Source: Solirubrobacterales bacterium (lineage in GTDB: Bacteria > Actinomycetota > Thermoleophilia > Solirubrobacterales > Solirubrobacteraceae). From it: 64,000 nt of DNA. Shown here one piece after another: positions 1 through 9,227 of this stretch. The notes beneath the pieces are model-generated. The model was given only the letters and a program-made list of their open reading frames with translations. It ran no database searches and was not told where the DNA came from. The position numbers and the translations under genes are program-made. Every line of letters starts with the position of its first letter. Within the stretch, counting starts at the first letter, position 1. The stretch spans positions 1 through 64,000 of the forward strand of contig PKYB01000009.1 in assembly GCA_003133565.1 (NCBI GenBank), read 5' to 3'.

Positions 1-1056
1 AACGCCGGCACCGGCAAGGAGATGACCTCGCTCTACGCGCGCGTGCTCGACGAGCATCTCGAGCGCGCCTTCGACGTGATGGCGCAGATGATCACCGCGC
101 CGGCGATGGAGGGGCTCGCCGAGGAGCGCGAGGTGGTGCTCGAGGAGATCGCGATGTACGAGGACGATCCCCAGGAGCTGATCTTCGACGTGCTCGGCGA
201 GACGATCTTCCCCGGCGACGCGCTCGGGCGCGCGACGCTCGGACGGGCGGAGGTCGTGCGCTCGAGCACGCACGAGCAACTGGCGGCCTTCCATCGCGAG
301 CGCTACTTCGCGCGCAACATCGTGATCGCCGCGGCCGGCAGCGTCGAGCACGAGCAGGTGCTGGAATGGGCGCGGGCCGCCGTTTCGCCACCGAGCGAGG
401 GGCTCGGCCCGGACGTCCTCGCGCCGCCGCGCCCGGCACAGGCCGCGGGCACCGCGCGCTTTCGCCTGCGCGACACCGAGCAGTACCACGTCACGGTCGG
501 CGCGACCGCACTCGCGCGCGACGACGAGCGGCGCTTCGCCCTGCGCGTGCTGGACAGCATCCTCGGCGGCACATCCTCCTCCCGGCTGTTCCAGGCGGTC
601 CGCGAGCAGCGCGGCCTGGCCTACGCGGTCTTCAGCTTCCAGAGCCTCTACCGCGATACCGGCCAGATCGGGCTGTATGTCGGCACGCGGCCGGAGAACC
701 TCGCCGAGGTCTGCGAGGTGCTGGGGGGCGAACTTTCGCGCATCCGCGAGCAGCCGGTCAGCGCCGAGGAGCTCGCGCGGGCCAAGGACAACGTCAAGGG
801 GCGGATCGTCCTCGCGCTCGAGTCGACGGGCGCGCGGATGGACCGGCTGGGCTCCTCGGTGCTCGCCGGGCTGCCGATCCTCGAGCTCGACGAGACGATC
901 GAGCGGATCGAGACCGTCGACGCCGACTCGGTCGGCGCGCTCGCCCACGAACTGCTCGCGCCCGAACGCCTTTGCGCCGCGGCGATCGGCCCCGACGAGG
1001 AGGCCTTCCGCGCCGCGATCGTGCCACTGACGCCGGCGCTGGCCCCGGCACCGTGA
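1..1056 (+). CDS. M16 family metallopeptidase (5'-truncated by window edge)
   Basis: The reading frame is open from base 1 (NAGTGKEMTSLYARVL) and ends at TGA 1054-1056, so the gene starts before the window. The sequence fits the M16 (insulinase/processing-peptidase) family: the N-terminal lobe segment with EEREVVLEEIAMYEDDP, the region after the zinc site that supplies the third zinc ligand, then the second lobe with GGTSSSRLFQAVREQRGLAYAV. The HxxEH zinc motif would lie just upstream, out of view. The TGA overlaps the GTG of dapB, so the two are translationally coupled. Family assignment is firm; the substrate is unknown. Confidence 0.9.
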   Translation, partial: NAGTGKEMTSLYARVLDEHLERAFDVMAQMITAPAMEGLAEEREVVLEEIAMYEDDPQELIFDVLGETIFPGDALGRATLGRAEVVRSSTHEQLAAFHRERYFARNIVIAAAGSVEHEQVLEWARAAVSPPSEGLGPDVLAPPRPAQAAGTARFRLRDTEQYHVTVGATALARDDERRFALRVLDSILGGTSSSRLFQAVREQRGLAYAVFSFQSLYRDTGQIGLYVGTRPENLAEVCEVLGGELSRIREQPVSAEELARAKDNVKGRIVLALESTGARMDRLGSSVLAGLPILELDETIERIETVDADSVGALAHELLAPERLCAAAIGPDEEAFRAAIVPLTPALAPAP

Positions 1057-1718
1057 CCGCCGTCGGCGTTGCCGGCGCCGCGGGGCGTATGGGGATCGCG
1101 GCCTGCGCCGCAATCTCCGGAGCGGCCGATCTGGAGTTGGCGGGTCGTGCTGATCCGGCCATTGGGGTGGAGCTCTCGTCGATTCTCGGCGATTGTGAGG
1201 TGGTGGTCGATTTCACGGCGCCGGACGCGGCGTTGGCGAATGCGCGCGCTTGCGTGGCGGCGGGGGTGCATGTGGTGATCGGGACGACGGGGTTTGATGT
1301 CGGGGCGCTCGAGGGGTTGAGCGGGGCGAACGTCTTCTGGGCGCCGAACTTTGCGATCGGCGCGGTTCTGATGATGCGCTTTGCGGCGGAGGCGGCTGCG
1401 CATATGGCGGCGGCGGAGATCATCGAGCTGCACCACGACCGCAAGCTCGACGCGCCGAGCGGCACGGCCCTGCGTACGGCCGAGCTGATGGCCGCGGCCA
1501 GCGGCCGCCCGGCGCCGCCGATTCACTCGGTGCGCCTGCCGGGCCTCGTCGCCCACCACGAGGTGATCTTTGGCGACGTCGGTCAGACGCTGACGATCCG
1601 CCACGACTCGCTCGATCGCGAATCGTTCATGCCCGGGGTGCTGCTCGCGGTGCGGCGGGTGGCGACGCTCGAGCACTCGCCGACCGTCGGACTCGAGCAG
1701 CTTCTTTTTGCGCACTGA
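1053..1718 (+). CDS. dapB: 4-hydroxy-tetrahydrodipicolinate reductase
   Basis: NAD(P)H-dependent reductase of the DAP/lysine pathway, about 221 aa. The track ORF (366..1718) is over-extended into the M16 gene; the GTG at 1053 overlapping the upstream TGA gives the normal N-terminus. Visible motifs: the dinucleotide-binding GxxGxxG (GAAGRMG, residues 8-14), DFTAPDA, GTTGFD, and the catalytic signature HHDRKLDAPSGTA near residues 127-139. It is somewhat shorter than many DapB proteins (245-270 aa) but carries all the expected blocks. It lies upstream of dapA, and the two act consecutively. Confidence 0.93.
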   Translation: MTAVGVAGAAGRMGIAACAAISGAADLELAGRADPAIGVELSSILGDCEVVVDFTAPDAALANARACVAAGVHVVIGTTGFDVGALEGLSGANVFWAPNFAIGAVLMMRFAAEAAAHMAAAEIIELHHDRKLDAPSGTALRTAELMAAASGRPAPPIHSVRLPGLVAHHEVIFGDVGQTLTIRHDSLDRESFMPGVLLAVRRVATLEHSPTVGLEQLLFAH

Positions 1719-1805
1719 ATGCAGGGAGGCCGATCATTTTGACGCCCGGTGAATCCGTCTGCGGTGAGTGCGATCGCCTGATCGGCCCCGACCGCGATCG
1801 CCTGA

Positions 1806-1811
1806 GATACT
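1806..1811 (+). promoter_or_regulatory. Putative -10 element of dapA (leaderless)
   Basis: GATACT ends six bases before the dapA ATG, and no purine-rich ribosome-binding site lies in between. A start site about 7 nt downstream of the hexamer would coincide with the start codon, giving a leaderless mRNA. The same geometry recurs at several other genes in this window. The -35 region is not obvious. Confidence 0.5.
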
Positions 1812-1817
1812 GAGAGT

Positions 1818-2678
1818 ATGGAGGAGCTAGGCAGCGTAATCACCGCGATCGTCACCCCGTTTGACGATCAGCTTGCGGTCGACGAGGACGCCTTCGTCGC
1901 CCTGATGGCCCACCTCGCCGCGAACGGCACGGACGGCTTCGTCGTCGCCGGCACGACGGGCGAGGCCTCGACGCTCAGCGACGACGAGCACCTTGGTCTG
2001 GTCGAGCTCGCCGTCCGCGAACGTCCGCCGGGGACCACCATCATCGCCGGGGCCGGCTCCAACGACACGCGCCACGCCGTCTATCTCACCGAGCGCGCGT
2101 CGGCGCTCGGCGTCGACGCGGTGCTTTCGGTGACGCCTTACTACAACCGGCCGAGCCGCCGCGGCATCCTCCGCCACTATCAGGAGGTCGCACGCGCCTC
2201 GAGCGTCCCGGTCGTTCTCTACAACATCCCCGCGCGCACCGGCACCGACATGCCCAACGATCTGCTCGCCGAGCTGGCGCAGATCGAACGCATCGACTTC
2301 GTCAAGCAGGCCAACGACGCCAACCTGGCGCCGGTCGACGGCCTGCGGATCTATGCCGGTAACGACGGCACATTCGCGCGCGCGCTCGACATGGGCGAGC
2401 CGGGCGGGATTCTCGTGGCGAGCCACATTGTCGGCCCGGAGCAGCGACGGATGGTCGAGGAGCCTGAGAATCGCGCCGCGATCGACGCTTCGCTGCAGGA
2501 TGTCTACGCGACGCTCTTCATGACGGCGAGCCCGACCTGCACCAAGGCGGCGCTCGAAATGCTCGGTCACCGCGTCGGCGGGCTGCGGCTGCCGCTCGTC
2601 GAGGCCGACGAGCAAGAGCGCGCCGCCGTGCGCGCGATGCTCGAACGCCACCAACTGCTGGGGCAACTGACCGCGTGA
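1818..2678 (+). CDS. dapA: 4-hydroxy-tetrahydrodipicolinate synthase
   Basis: Condenses pyruvate with aspartate semialdehyde, the committed step to DAP and lysine. The 286 aa and TIM-barrel blocks match DapA: SVITAIVTPF at the N-terminus, GTTGEASTLS pyruvate-binding loop, VTPYYNRPS with the catalytic tyrosine near residue 108, and FVKQAND with the Schiff-base lysine near residue 162. The ATG at 1818 fits the leaderless -10 element. The stop overlaps the GTG of rnj (GTGA), so rnj is coupled to it; the dapA-rnj pairing is common in Actinobacteria. Confidence 0.95.
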   Translation: MEELGSVITAIVTPFDDQLAVDEDAFVALMAHLAANGTDGFVVAGTTGEASTLSDDEHLGLVELAVRERPPGTTIIAGAGSNDTRHAVYLTERASALGVDAVLSVTPYYNRPSRRGILRHYQEVARASSVPVVLYNIPARTGTDMPNDLLAELAQIERIDFVKQANDANLAPVDGLRIYAGNDGTFARALDMGEPGGILVASHIVGPEQRRMVEEPENRAAIDASLQDVYATLFMTASPTCTKAALEMLGHRVGGLRLPLVEADEQERAAVRAMLERHQLLGQLTA

Positions 2679-4339
2679 GTTCATTGCGTGTGCTGGCGCT
2701 CGGCGGTCTGGGCGAGATTGGCAAGAACATGACGGTCGTCGAACAGGACGGCCGCATCGTCGTCGTCGACGTTGGCCTGCGCTTCCCGACGCCGGAAATG
2801 ATCGGCATCGATCTCGTGCTGCCCGATTTCTCATACCTGCGGGAGCACGCCAACGAGATCGAGGCGATTGTCATCACCCACGGCCACGAGGATCACCTCG
2901 GCGCGCTGCCCTGGGTGCTGCGCGAGCTCGCCGCAAAGGTGACGCCACCCGTCTACGGCGGACCGTTGACGATGGCGATGGCACGCTCCAAGCTCGACGA
3001 GCACAAGCTGCGCGACGTCCACCTGGTCGATCTCGCCCCCGGTGACGAGATCGACCTCGGCCCGTTCAAGCTCGAGCTGATCCACATGACGCACTCGATT
3101 CCCGACTCCTGCGCCGTGGCGCTCAGCGGCGAGCTGGGCACGGTCCTCTTGACCGGCGACTACAAGTTCGACCAGACGCCCGTCGACGGCGAGCCGGCCG
3201 ACGTCTCGCGGCTAGCCCAGCTCGGCGCCGAGGGCGTGCTGCTGCTCTGCGGCGATTCGACCAACGCCGATCGCGAGGGCTTCTCGCCCTCGGAGTCGGG
3301 CGTCGGGCCCCACCTCGAGGAGGTCTTCGCGCGCGCCGACGGCCGCATCATCGTCACCAGCTTCGCTTCCAATATCCACCGCGTCCAGCAGGTGATCGAC
3401 GCCGCCGCGGCGCTCGACCGCAAGGTCGCGCTGATCGGGCGCTCGATGCGCAAGAACGTCGGCATCGGCAGCCAGCTCGGCCACATCGAGCTGCCGCCCG
3501 GCGTGATGGTCCAGGCGCGCGAGATCGATGACTTCCCCGACGATCGCATCGTGATCATCTCGACCGGCTCCCAGGGCGAGCCGCTGTCAGCGCTGCGCCG
3601 CATGGCCTACCTAGATCACCCCCAGGTCAAGCTGCACGAGGGCGACACGGTCGTCTTCTCGGCGACGCCGATCCCCGGCAACGAGCGCGCGGTCAACGAA
3701 ACCGTTGATCGCCTCTACCACATCGGTTGCGATGTGATCACGACGCGCGACGCGCCGATCCACGCCTCGGGCCACGGCTACGCCGAGGAGTTGAAGCTGA
3801 TGCTGAACCTCGTCAAGCCGCGCTACGTGATGCCCTTCCACGGCGACTACAAGCGGATCAAGCTCCACGGACAGCTCGCCGAAGCTGTGGGCATCGACGC
3901 TGCCTCGATCTTCCGGGCCGAGAACGGCATGGTGCTCGAGATCGACAAGCGCGGAGCGCGCTTCGGCACGCCGGTGCAGGCCGGGATGATCTTTGTGGAC
4001 GGCGTCGACATCGGCGACATCGCCGACGCCGCGCTGCGCGACCGGCGGATGCTTTCGGCCGACGGCATCTTCATCGTCGTGGCGACGATCTCCGAGCAGA
4101 GCGGCGGCTCGGTCGCCGATCCTGAGGTGATCTTCCGCGGCGTGCCCTTCATGGACGAGGCCGGCGAGCTCGTCGACGAGATCAAGGACGCCGTCGAGGA
4201 CGCCCTCGAGAGCGCCTTCGCCGAAGGCGTACGCGAGCTCGGGGTGCTCAGCGACCGCCTCCACGACCGTCTCGCTGCCCTCGTCTACGAGCGCCTACGC
4301 CGCCGGCCGATGGTCCTGCCGGTGGTCGTCGAGGTCTAG
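2675..4339 (+). CDS. rnj: Ribonuclease J
   Basis: Metallo-beta-lactamase/beta-CASP ribonuclease with 5'-3' exo- and endonuclease activity in RNA maturation and decay. 554 aa, the normal family length. The N-terminal LGGLGEIGKNM is followed by the zinc motif HGHEDHLGALP near residue 69, then TGDYKFDQTP, GDSTNADREGFSPSE, the beta-CASP block, and ASGHGYAEELKLML with MPFHGDYKRIK near the end of the catalytic part. A C-terminal domain rich in acidic helices follows. GTG start at 2675 overlaps the dapA stop. Confidence 0.95.
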   Translation: MSSLRVLALGGLGEIGKNMTVVEQDGRIVVVDVGLRFPTPEMIGIDLVLPDFSYLREHANEIEAIVITHGHEDHLGALPWVLRELAAKVTPPVYGGPLTMAMARSKLDEHKLRDVHLVDLAPGDEIDLGPFKLELIHMTHSIPDSCAVALSGELGTVLLTGDYKFDQTPVDGEPADVSRLAQLGAEGVLLLCGDSTNADREGFSPSESGVGPHLEEVFARADGRIIVTSFASNIHRVQQVIDAAAALDRKVALIGRSMRKNVGIGSQLGHIELPPGVMVQAREIDDFPDDRIVIISTGSQGEPLSALRRMAYLDHPQVKLHEGDTVVFSATPIPGNERAVNETVDRLYHIGCDVITTRDAPIHASGHGYAEELKLMLNLVKPRYVMPFHGDYKRIKLHGQLAEAVGIDAASIFRAENGMVLEIDKRGARFGTPVQAGMIFVDGVDIGDIADAALRDRRMLSADGIFIVVATISEQSGGSVADPEVIFRGVPFMDEAGELVDEIKDAVEDALESAFAEGVRELGVLSDRLHDRLAALVYERLRRRPMVLPVVVEV

Positions 4340-4396
4340 GACCGCAGACATTCCAACGCTGCCCCGCGCCCGCCGGCCGAAGCCGACCGTGCGTCC

Positions 4397-5029
4397 TCAG
4401 GCGCTGATCTCCCCGTTGTGTCGAATCGTGGCGCTATCGCCTAGTGCTGCCGCAACGTCGTCAACGCTGTCGGGAGCGGCGACCGTTTCCCGATGTTGTC
4501 GTTCGCGCAGGAGGTCGCTGACGACCGCCGTCACGCGCGTGCTCCGGGCTCCGATCATCTGCCAGGCCTTCGTGATCGCGACGAGGAAGAACACGATCAT
4601 CAGCAGCGTCTCGAAGCGGACAGGGCTTGCGCTGCTCGGATGCTGCAGCAGGTCGATCCCCGTGGCTAGCTGCAGGGCGTAGAGCGCGCCTAGGACGGGC
4701 ACGATGAGCAGGCCGAGGAGATCACGGCGCACCGGGGGGCTGCGAAGGCTGAGCACGGTCAGCCCGATCGTCGCGCTGATCCCGGCGCCGGCCAAGCTCA
4801 CCATCGCGATCCCCAGGTTCTCACCTGGGACAAGGGCGGCGAGGGCGACGACGAGCGCGTTGATCAGCGTCGTGAATGCGACGCCGGACTGGACCCGGAA
4901 CGCCAGCGGCGCGCTCGCCCCTCGGTCCTTGTGCGGCGACACCGAGATCGCCACGAAGAGCAGACCAATGAGCGTGCCGGCCACTGAAGCGCAGCCGCTG
5001 AAGAAGCTGTGGTAGTCGGCCGGGACCAT
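4397..5029 (-). CDS. Multi-pass membrane protein, unknown function
   Basis: 210 aa reading frame with four or five hydrophobic segments (for example SVAGTLIGLLFVAISV near residues 14-29, TLINALVVALAALV, LLGLLIVPVLGALYAL, LLMIVFFLVAI) and a polar C-terminal tail with a short charged stretch (VVSDLLRERQHRE). I do not recognise the family. It faces rnj convergently across a 57-bp gap. Codon usage and hydrophobic pattern are protein-like and the antisense ORFs are shadows. Location is the cytoplasmic membrane; the role is not inferable from neighbours. Confidence 0.7.
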   Translation of the reverse strand: MVPADYHSFFSGCASVAGTLIGLLFVAISVSPHKDRGASAPLAFRVQSGVAFTTLINALVVALAALVPGENLGIAMVSLAGAGISATIGLTVLSLRSPPVRRDLLGLLIVPVLGALYALQLATGIDLLQHPSSASPVRFETLLMIVFFLVAITKAWQMIGARSTRVTAVVSDLLRERQHRETVAAPDSVDDVAAALGDSATIRHNGEISA

Positions 5030-5043
5030 TGCGGCGTGGTCCC

Positions 5044-5578
5044 TCAGGGCCTTTCGCGCTTGTGGTCGCGGTGGTGGCGGTTGTGGTGATCTTCGTGGTG
5101 TCTCTGGAGGGCATCGGCGACGCTGCGTGCGACGGTCGCGGTGCTCACGGGGCGCCCTGCGGGCTGGTCGATCCGTGGGCGCGGCAGGTCGACGTCATCG
5201 CGCAAGATCGCCGGCCTCCCCGCCGGAACGGCCTCCGGTGCCGGCCCAGGTGACTGGAGTGCTGTGCTCGTTTGGCCGTCTGTCTCATGGAAGGAAGCCG
5301 GCTCTAGGGGAGCGATGACGTCGGCGAAGCGGGCTCTGTCTGGTTGGCGCGGTTTCGCACCGGCCGTCGCTGGCGGGTTGAGTACTCCGGTTGCGCCGCC
5401 TGTTCGAATCCAGACGACGATGGCTTCGCCGAGCAGGGTGAGCCCGAAGGGGAATGATTGCCGCCGCCACGGCGAGCGGGCGCAAGATGCGGAGCGTGTT
5501 GATCTTGCGATGGGCGCCGAGGTCTGCTTCAAGCACCGCGGTGAGCAGCACGGCATCGACGATCAGGGCTGAGTCCAT
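5044..5578 (-). pseudogene. Frameshifted small membrane protein gene
   Basis: The first 44 residues (MDSALIVDAVLLTAVLEADL...RILRPLAVAAAIIP) look like a typical actinobacterial small membrane protein. The frame then degenerates into Arg-rich shadow sequence. Removing one C from the CCCC run near 5450-5456 joins it to the frame of the 5044..5556 ORF, which continues hydrophobically (FGLTLLGEAIVVW) and ends in a Pro-rich and His-rich tail (HHEDHHNRHHRDH). Neither ORF makes sense alone. I therefore read this as one gene with a one-base insertion, or a sequencing error in a homopolymer. Function unknown. Confidence 0.55.
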
Positions 5579-6056
5579 AGCGATATCCCTACTGGTCAGG
5601 GGTTTGGTCGAGCCACGCCACGGTCGCGAGAGAGGCGATGCCAGCCACTGAAGAGATACTTCGAGTACCCCGATCTGGGCAATCCATCCTCCGCTGCGAC
5701 GTGCGTAAATACGCTGAAGTCACGTCGCGCTGCCGACACTGCTGCCGACGCCACGGTGGATGCCCTCGGTACGTCCATGCTACTCCCGGCGTCAAACGGC
5801 GGCGCTGGACTGAGGCGTATTTCTTGACAGGCGCAGTAGCTTTCGTGCTGGAGGCATAGCTGCGGGGTCGGCCAACGGCCGGCAGCGCGACATGACTTCT
5901 GACGGTTCATCAACCTCGGAGATCGTTATGCCGGATGCGCCCGCTGGCCCCGCTCCGCGCGACTGTGCCGTGCGTGCAATGGCTTCGGGTTACCCGGCAT
6001 TGACCCGCGCAGTGCACTTGCACGACGCGCCAACACCCCGCGGAGGGCGCTAACCC
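5579..6056. other. Gene-poor intergenic stretch
   Basis: No convincing coding frame was found in these 478 bases. The short ORFs on both strands are Arg/Cys-rich and lack family features. The segment contains a TTGACC box near 6000 and a GTGCAnnTGCAC palindrome close to the MMPL start, listed separately. Confidence 0.5.
6012..6023. promoter_or_regulatory. Palindrome GTGCA-CT-TGCAC upstream of MMPL gene
   Basis: Perfect 5+5 bp inverted repeat with a 2-bp spacer, 34-45 bp before the MMPL start codon and just downstream of a TTGACC (-35-like) box. Position and symmetry fit a repressor operator for the exporter, but no regulator gene is adjacent and the motif is short, so this is only a candidate. 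Confidence 0.3.
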
Positions 6057-8303
6057 ATGCCGCGACTAGCACGCTGGTGCATGGCCCACCGTCGCCGCGT
6101 CGTCTTGGCGTGGCTTGCGCTCGCTGTGGTCGCAACGGTCGCTTCGCACGCGGTCGGGCCGAACTACGTAACCGTCTACAGCCTTCCGGGCACCGACTCG
6201 CAACGCGCGCACGACCTTCTCGTTCAGGATTTCAAGACTCAGAGCGGTGACATCGACTCGATCGTTTTTCACGTCTCGAATGGAACGATCGACGCGCCGG
6301 CAGTGCGCGCAGCGATCACGCCGCTCCTGACGCACGTGAGCGGGCTCACTGACGTCACAGGCGTCGTCAGTCCGTACTCCGCGCAGGGCGCGCTCCAGGT
6401 CTCGAGCAATCGGATGACCGCGTTCGCCACGGTCAACTACAACAAGCCCGCCAACTCGCTTCCGACCGACGTCGGCAAACCGCTTCTCGCGGATGTCAAC
6501 GCCGTACACGTAGCGGGCCTTGAGGTCACAGCCGGCGGTCAGGTAATAGAGAACGCGGAGGGCTTCAGCATCGGTCCGGCGACGGAGGTCGGGGTGGTCG
6601 CGGCGCTCTTCATCTTGCTGATCACTTTCGGCTCGTTGATGGCGGCGGGCATGCCGCTGATCACGGCCGCCTTCGGCCTGATTACGGGGGTGGCGCTGAT
6701 CGGGCTCGCGACGCGCGTCACGAACATCTCAAACGTCGGTCCTGATCTCGCGCTGATGATCGGGCTCGGTGTCGGCATCGACTACTCGCTGTTCATCGTC
6801 ACGAGGTTCCGGGAGAACTACGCCAACTATGGAGACATCGAGCGGTCGGTGACCGAGGCGATGGACACCGCAGGAAGGGCGATCCTGCTCGCCGGCACGA
6901 CCGTCGTGATCGCCCTACTCGGCATGTTCGCCACCGGCGTTGCATTCATGTATGGCCTTGCGATCGCTGCCGTGATCGCGGTGCTGCTGACGCTTTTCGC
7001 GTCGCTGACACTGCTGCCCGCACTGCTATCGCGCTTTGGCCCGCGACTGGTACGACCGCGCGCCGCCCGCAGGAAAGTGTTTCGTCGTCGCACGCCGGTA
7101 GCGGGCGCTGACGGTGCAGGCGCGGCCAGCGCATCGCGCCGCCTGACGTGGCTTGGCTGGAGCAAGACGGTGCAGGCCCGGCCGTGGCCGCTTGCGATCG
7201 GGGCGCTCGTCGTGATGGTCGCGCTGCTGATCCCCGTTCTCGCGATGCGACTGGACAGCAGCGACGCTGGTAACGACCCGTCGAGCACCAGCTCACGGCA
7301 CGCCTTCGACCTACTTGCGCAAGGGTTCGGAGCGGGCTTCAACGGCCCACTCCTGCTGGTCGTGGAGCTTCCCAACCGCGACCAGGCGGCGCTCCCTGCG
7401 CTTCGTGCGGCTGTCAAATCCACTCCCGACATCGTCGCGGTCACCGCGCCGCGCATCGCGCCAGCGGGAACAGTCGCCGTCATCGAGGCCTATCCCAACT
7501 CGGCGCCGGAGGCCGTCAAGACGACCAATCTCGTCCACTTCCTCCGCGACGACGTGCTACCTAAATTCGATCGGCAGGCCGGCTTGCATGTCCTCGTCGG
7601 CGGCTTCACCGCCGGCTCGATCGACTTCTCCCACGTCCTCGGCAGCAAGTTACCGCTGTTCTTCGGCATCGTCATCCTGCTGTCGGCGCTTCTACTGCTT
7701 CTGATCTTCCGATCGGTGATCATCCCGATCCAAGCGGCGATCATGAACCTGCTGACGATCGGCGCTGCCCTTGGCGTGGTCGTCGCGGTGTTCCAGGACG
7801 GCATCGGCGCATCTTTGCTCGGAGTGCAAAAGGGTCCGATCGAGGCCTGGGTCCCGGTGATCATGTTCGCCGTTGTCTTCGGGCTTTCGATGGACTACGA
7901 GGTGTTTCTGATCTCCCGCGTACGAGAACGCTGGGTCCTCCGCCAAGACGCCTCGGGTGCCGTCGGCGACGGTATCGCGCTGACCGGGCGCGTGATCACA
8001 GCCGCCGCCGCAATCATGGTCTGCGTCTTCCTCTCGTTCGTGCTCGGCAACGAGCGCACCCTCAAGGAGTTTGGCTTCGGGCTCGCCATCGCCGTCTTTC
8101 TCGACGCGCTGATTGTGCGCTGCATGCTGCTGCCTGCGGTCCTCGAACTGCTCGGACCGATCACCTGGCGCCTGCCGCATTGGTTGGACACGGTGCTGCC
8201 GCAAATCAACATCGAGGGCGCGACCGCGCGTGGCCTACCCGAGATCGCCGGTGTCGCGCCTGACGCGACACCACCGCTTGAGCCGAGCGCAGCGGAGGTC
8301 TGA
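6057..8303 (+). CDS. MMPL-family (RND-like) membrane transporter
   Basis: 748 aa. An N-terminal transmembrane helix (VVLAWLALAVVATVASHAV) is followed by an extracytoplasmic domain (PGTDSQRAHDLL), a five-helix block including MIGLGVGIDYSLFIVTRFRE, a charged cytoplasmic loop, and a second copy of the same plan ending with VFGLSMDYEVFLISRVRERW. The duplicated GxxxDYxxF signatures are the MMPL hallmark. The protein probably exports a lipid or hydrophobic compound using the proton gradient. It is followed by an MBL hydrolase gene 33 bp downstream, possibly co-transcribed. Substrate unknown. Confidence 0.9.
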   Translation: MPRLARWCMAHRRRVVLAWLALAVVATVASHAVGPNYVTVYSLPGTDSQRAHDLLVQDFKTQSGDIDSIVFHVSNGTIDAPAVRAAITPLLTHVSGLTDVTGVVSPYSAQGALQVSSNRMTAFATVNYNKPANSLPTDVGKPLLADVNAVHVAGLEVTAGGQVIENAEGFSIGPATEVGVVAALFILLITFGSLMAAGMPLITAAFGLITGVALIGLATRVTNISNVGPDLALMIGLGVGIDYSLFIVTRFRENYANYGDIERSVTEAMDTAGRAILLAGTTVVIALLGMFATGVAFMYGLAIAAVIAVLLTLFASLTLLPALLSRFGPRLVRPRAARRKVFRRRTPVAGADGAGAASASRRLTWLGWSKTVQARPWPLAIGALVVMVALLIPVLAMRLDSSDAGNDPSSTSSRHAFDLLAQGFGAGFNGPLLLVVELPNRDQAALPALRAAVKSTPDIVAVTAPRIAPAGTVAVIEAYPNSAPEAVKTTNLVHFLRDDVLPKFDRQAGLHVLVGGFTAGSIDFSHVLGSKLPLFFGIVILLSALLLLLIFRSVIIPIQAAIMNLLTIGAALGVVVAVFQDGIGASLLGVQKGPIEAWVPVIMFAVVFGLSMDYEVFLISRVRERWVLRQDASGAVGDGIALTGRVITAAAAIMVCVFLSFVLGNERTLKEFGFGLAIAVFLDALIVRCMLLPAVLELLGPITWRLPHWLDTVLPQINIEGATARGLPEIAGVAPDATPPLEPSAAEV

Positions 8304-8336
8304 CCGCGGTCCGAACTCCTGAAAGGAGCGCATGCC

Positions 8337-9164
8337 ATGAAGATCCACGCGCTGAGCACGGGATCCGTGCAGGTGAAGCAGAGCTTCCTCTACCCCGGGC
8401 GGGGGCCACGACGACAGCTCAACCTATTCCTCCCGGGGGCCTGGGCGGACCCGCTACCGATCCACTGCTGGGCCATCGAGCACAACGGAGTTCTGCGGCT
8501 CGTTGACACCGGCGAGACCGCGACGGCGCATGACGTTCCGTTCGCGCGAATGGCGGTCAAGCCCGAGCAGGAGCTTCCTGGCGCCATGGCGGCGGCGGAC
8601 CTCGCGCTCGGGGACGTCTCGGAGGTCGTGCTCACTCACGCGCACGGCGACCACATCGATGGACTCGTCCACGTTCGCGCACCGGTACTCATCAACGACC
8701 TGGAGTTGCGCCATGTCGCCGCTCCCTTCTCGCGTTTCATGCGCCGAGTTCTCCACCAGCCGCTTCCCGAAGGCTTCGGCCCGACGACCTTCGCCCTCGA
8801 CGGCGGGCCATTCGGAGCGTTCTCTCACAGCCGTCCGATCAGTGACGACTGCCGCATAGTCGCCGTCGGAACGCCCGGCCACACACCGGGACACGTGTCC
8901 GTGATCTGCATCGATGACGACGGTCGCCACGTGATGCTCGCCGGGGATACGACAGACTCGCTCGAGCAACTGCACTCCCTGCGGGTCGATGCTGTCGCGC
9001 CCAAAGCCAAGACCCACCGAGCGACGATGGAAACGATCCTCGCTCACTGCTCGCAGCACGCGACGATCTACCTGCCGTCGCATGACCCGGGATCAGCGGC
9101 GCGCCTAGCAGGTGGGATTACGGTCGGCGAAGAGAGCGCTGCGCTCGTGGGCCGTTCTCAGTAG
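8337..9164 (+). CDS. MBL-fold metallo-hydrolase, N-acyl homoserine lactonase-like
   Basis: 275 aa. The metallo-beta-lactamase motif HAHGDHIDG (about residue 101) fits HxHxDH, followed by a downstream His in GTPGHTPGHVS, Asp in LAGDTTDS, and a terminal His in YLPSHDPGSA; together these supply a dinuclear zinc site. The overall arrangement (IHCWAIEHNGVLRLVDTGET) resembles AttM/AiiA-type lactonases, but other hydrolases share it. It has an RBS-like GAAAGGAG upstream of the ATG. The substrate is not established; the lactonase assignment is inference. Confidence 0.82.
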   Translation: MKIHALSTGSVQVKQSFLYPGRGPRRQLNLFLPGAWADPLPIHCWAIEHNGVLRLVDTGETATAHDVPFARMAVKPEQELPGAMAAADLALGDVSEVVLTHAHGDHIDGLVHVRAPVLINDLELRHVAAPFSRFMRRVLHQPLPEGFGPTTFALDGGPFGAFSHSRPISDDCRIVAVGTPGHTPGHVSVICIDDDGRHVMLAGDTTDSLEQLHSLRVDAVAPKAKTHRATMETILAHCSQHATIYLPSHDPGSAARLAGGITVGEESAALVGRSQ

Positions 9165-9227
9165 TGCGACCCGTCAACGACGGGTCAACCTGGCACGTCG
9201 ATCACCTAACGACGAGAGAGGAGCAGC

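Noticed and set aside
648-1715. 355-aa minus-strand ORF over dapB and the M16 gene
   Set aside because: Shadow of the coding strand; no recognisable motif, Arg/His-rich.
5395-5425. tRNA-like T-loop sequence TTCGAATCC
   Set aside because: No flanking 5-bp T stem, acceptor stem or anticodon arm; it lies inside the frameshifted membrane-protein gene.
5824-5859. TTGACA box as a promoter in the 5579-6056 gap
   Set aside because: No acceptable -10 at 16-18 bp and no gene start follows within a reasonable distance.
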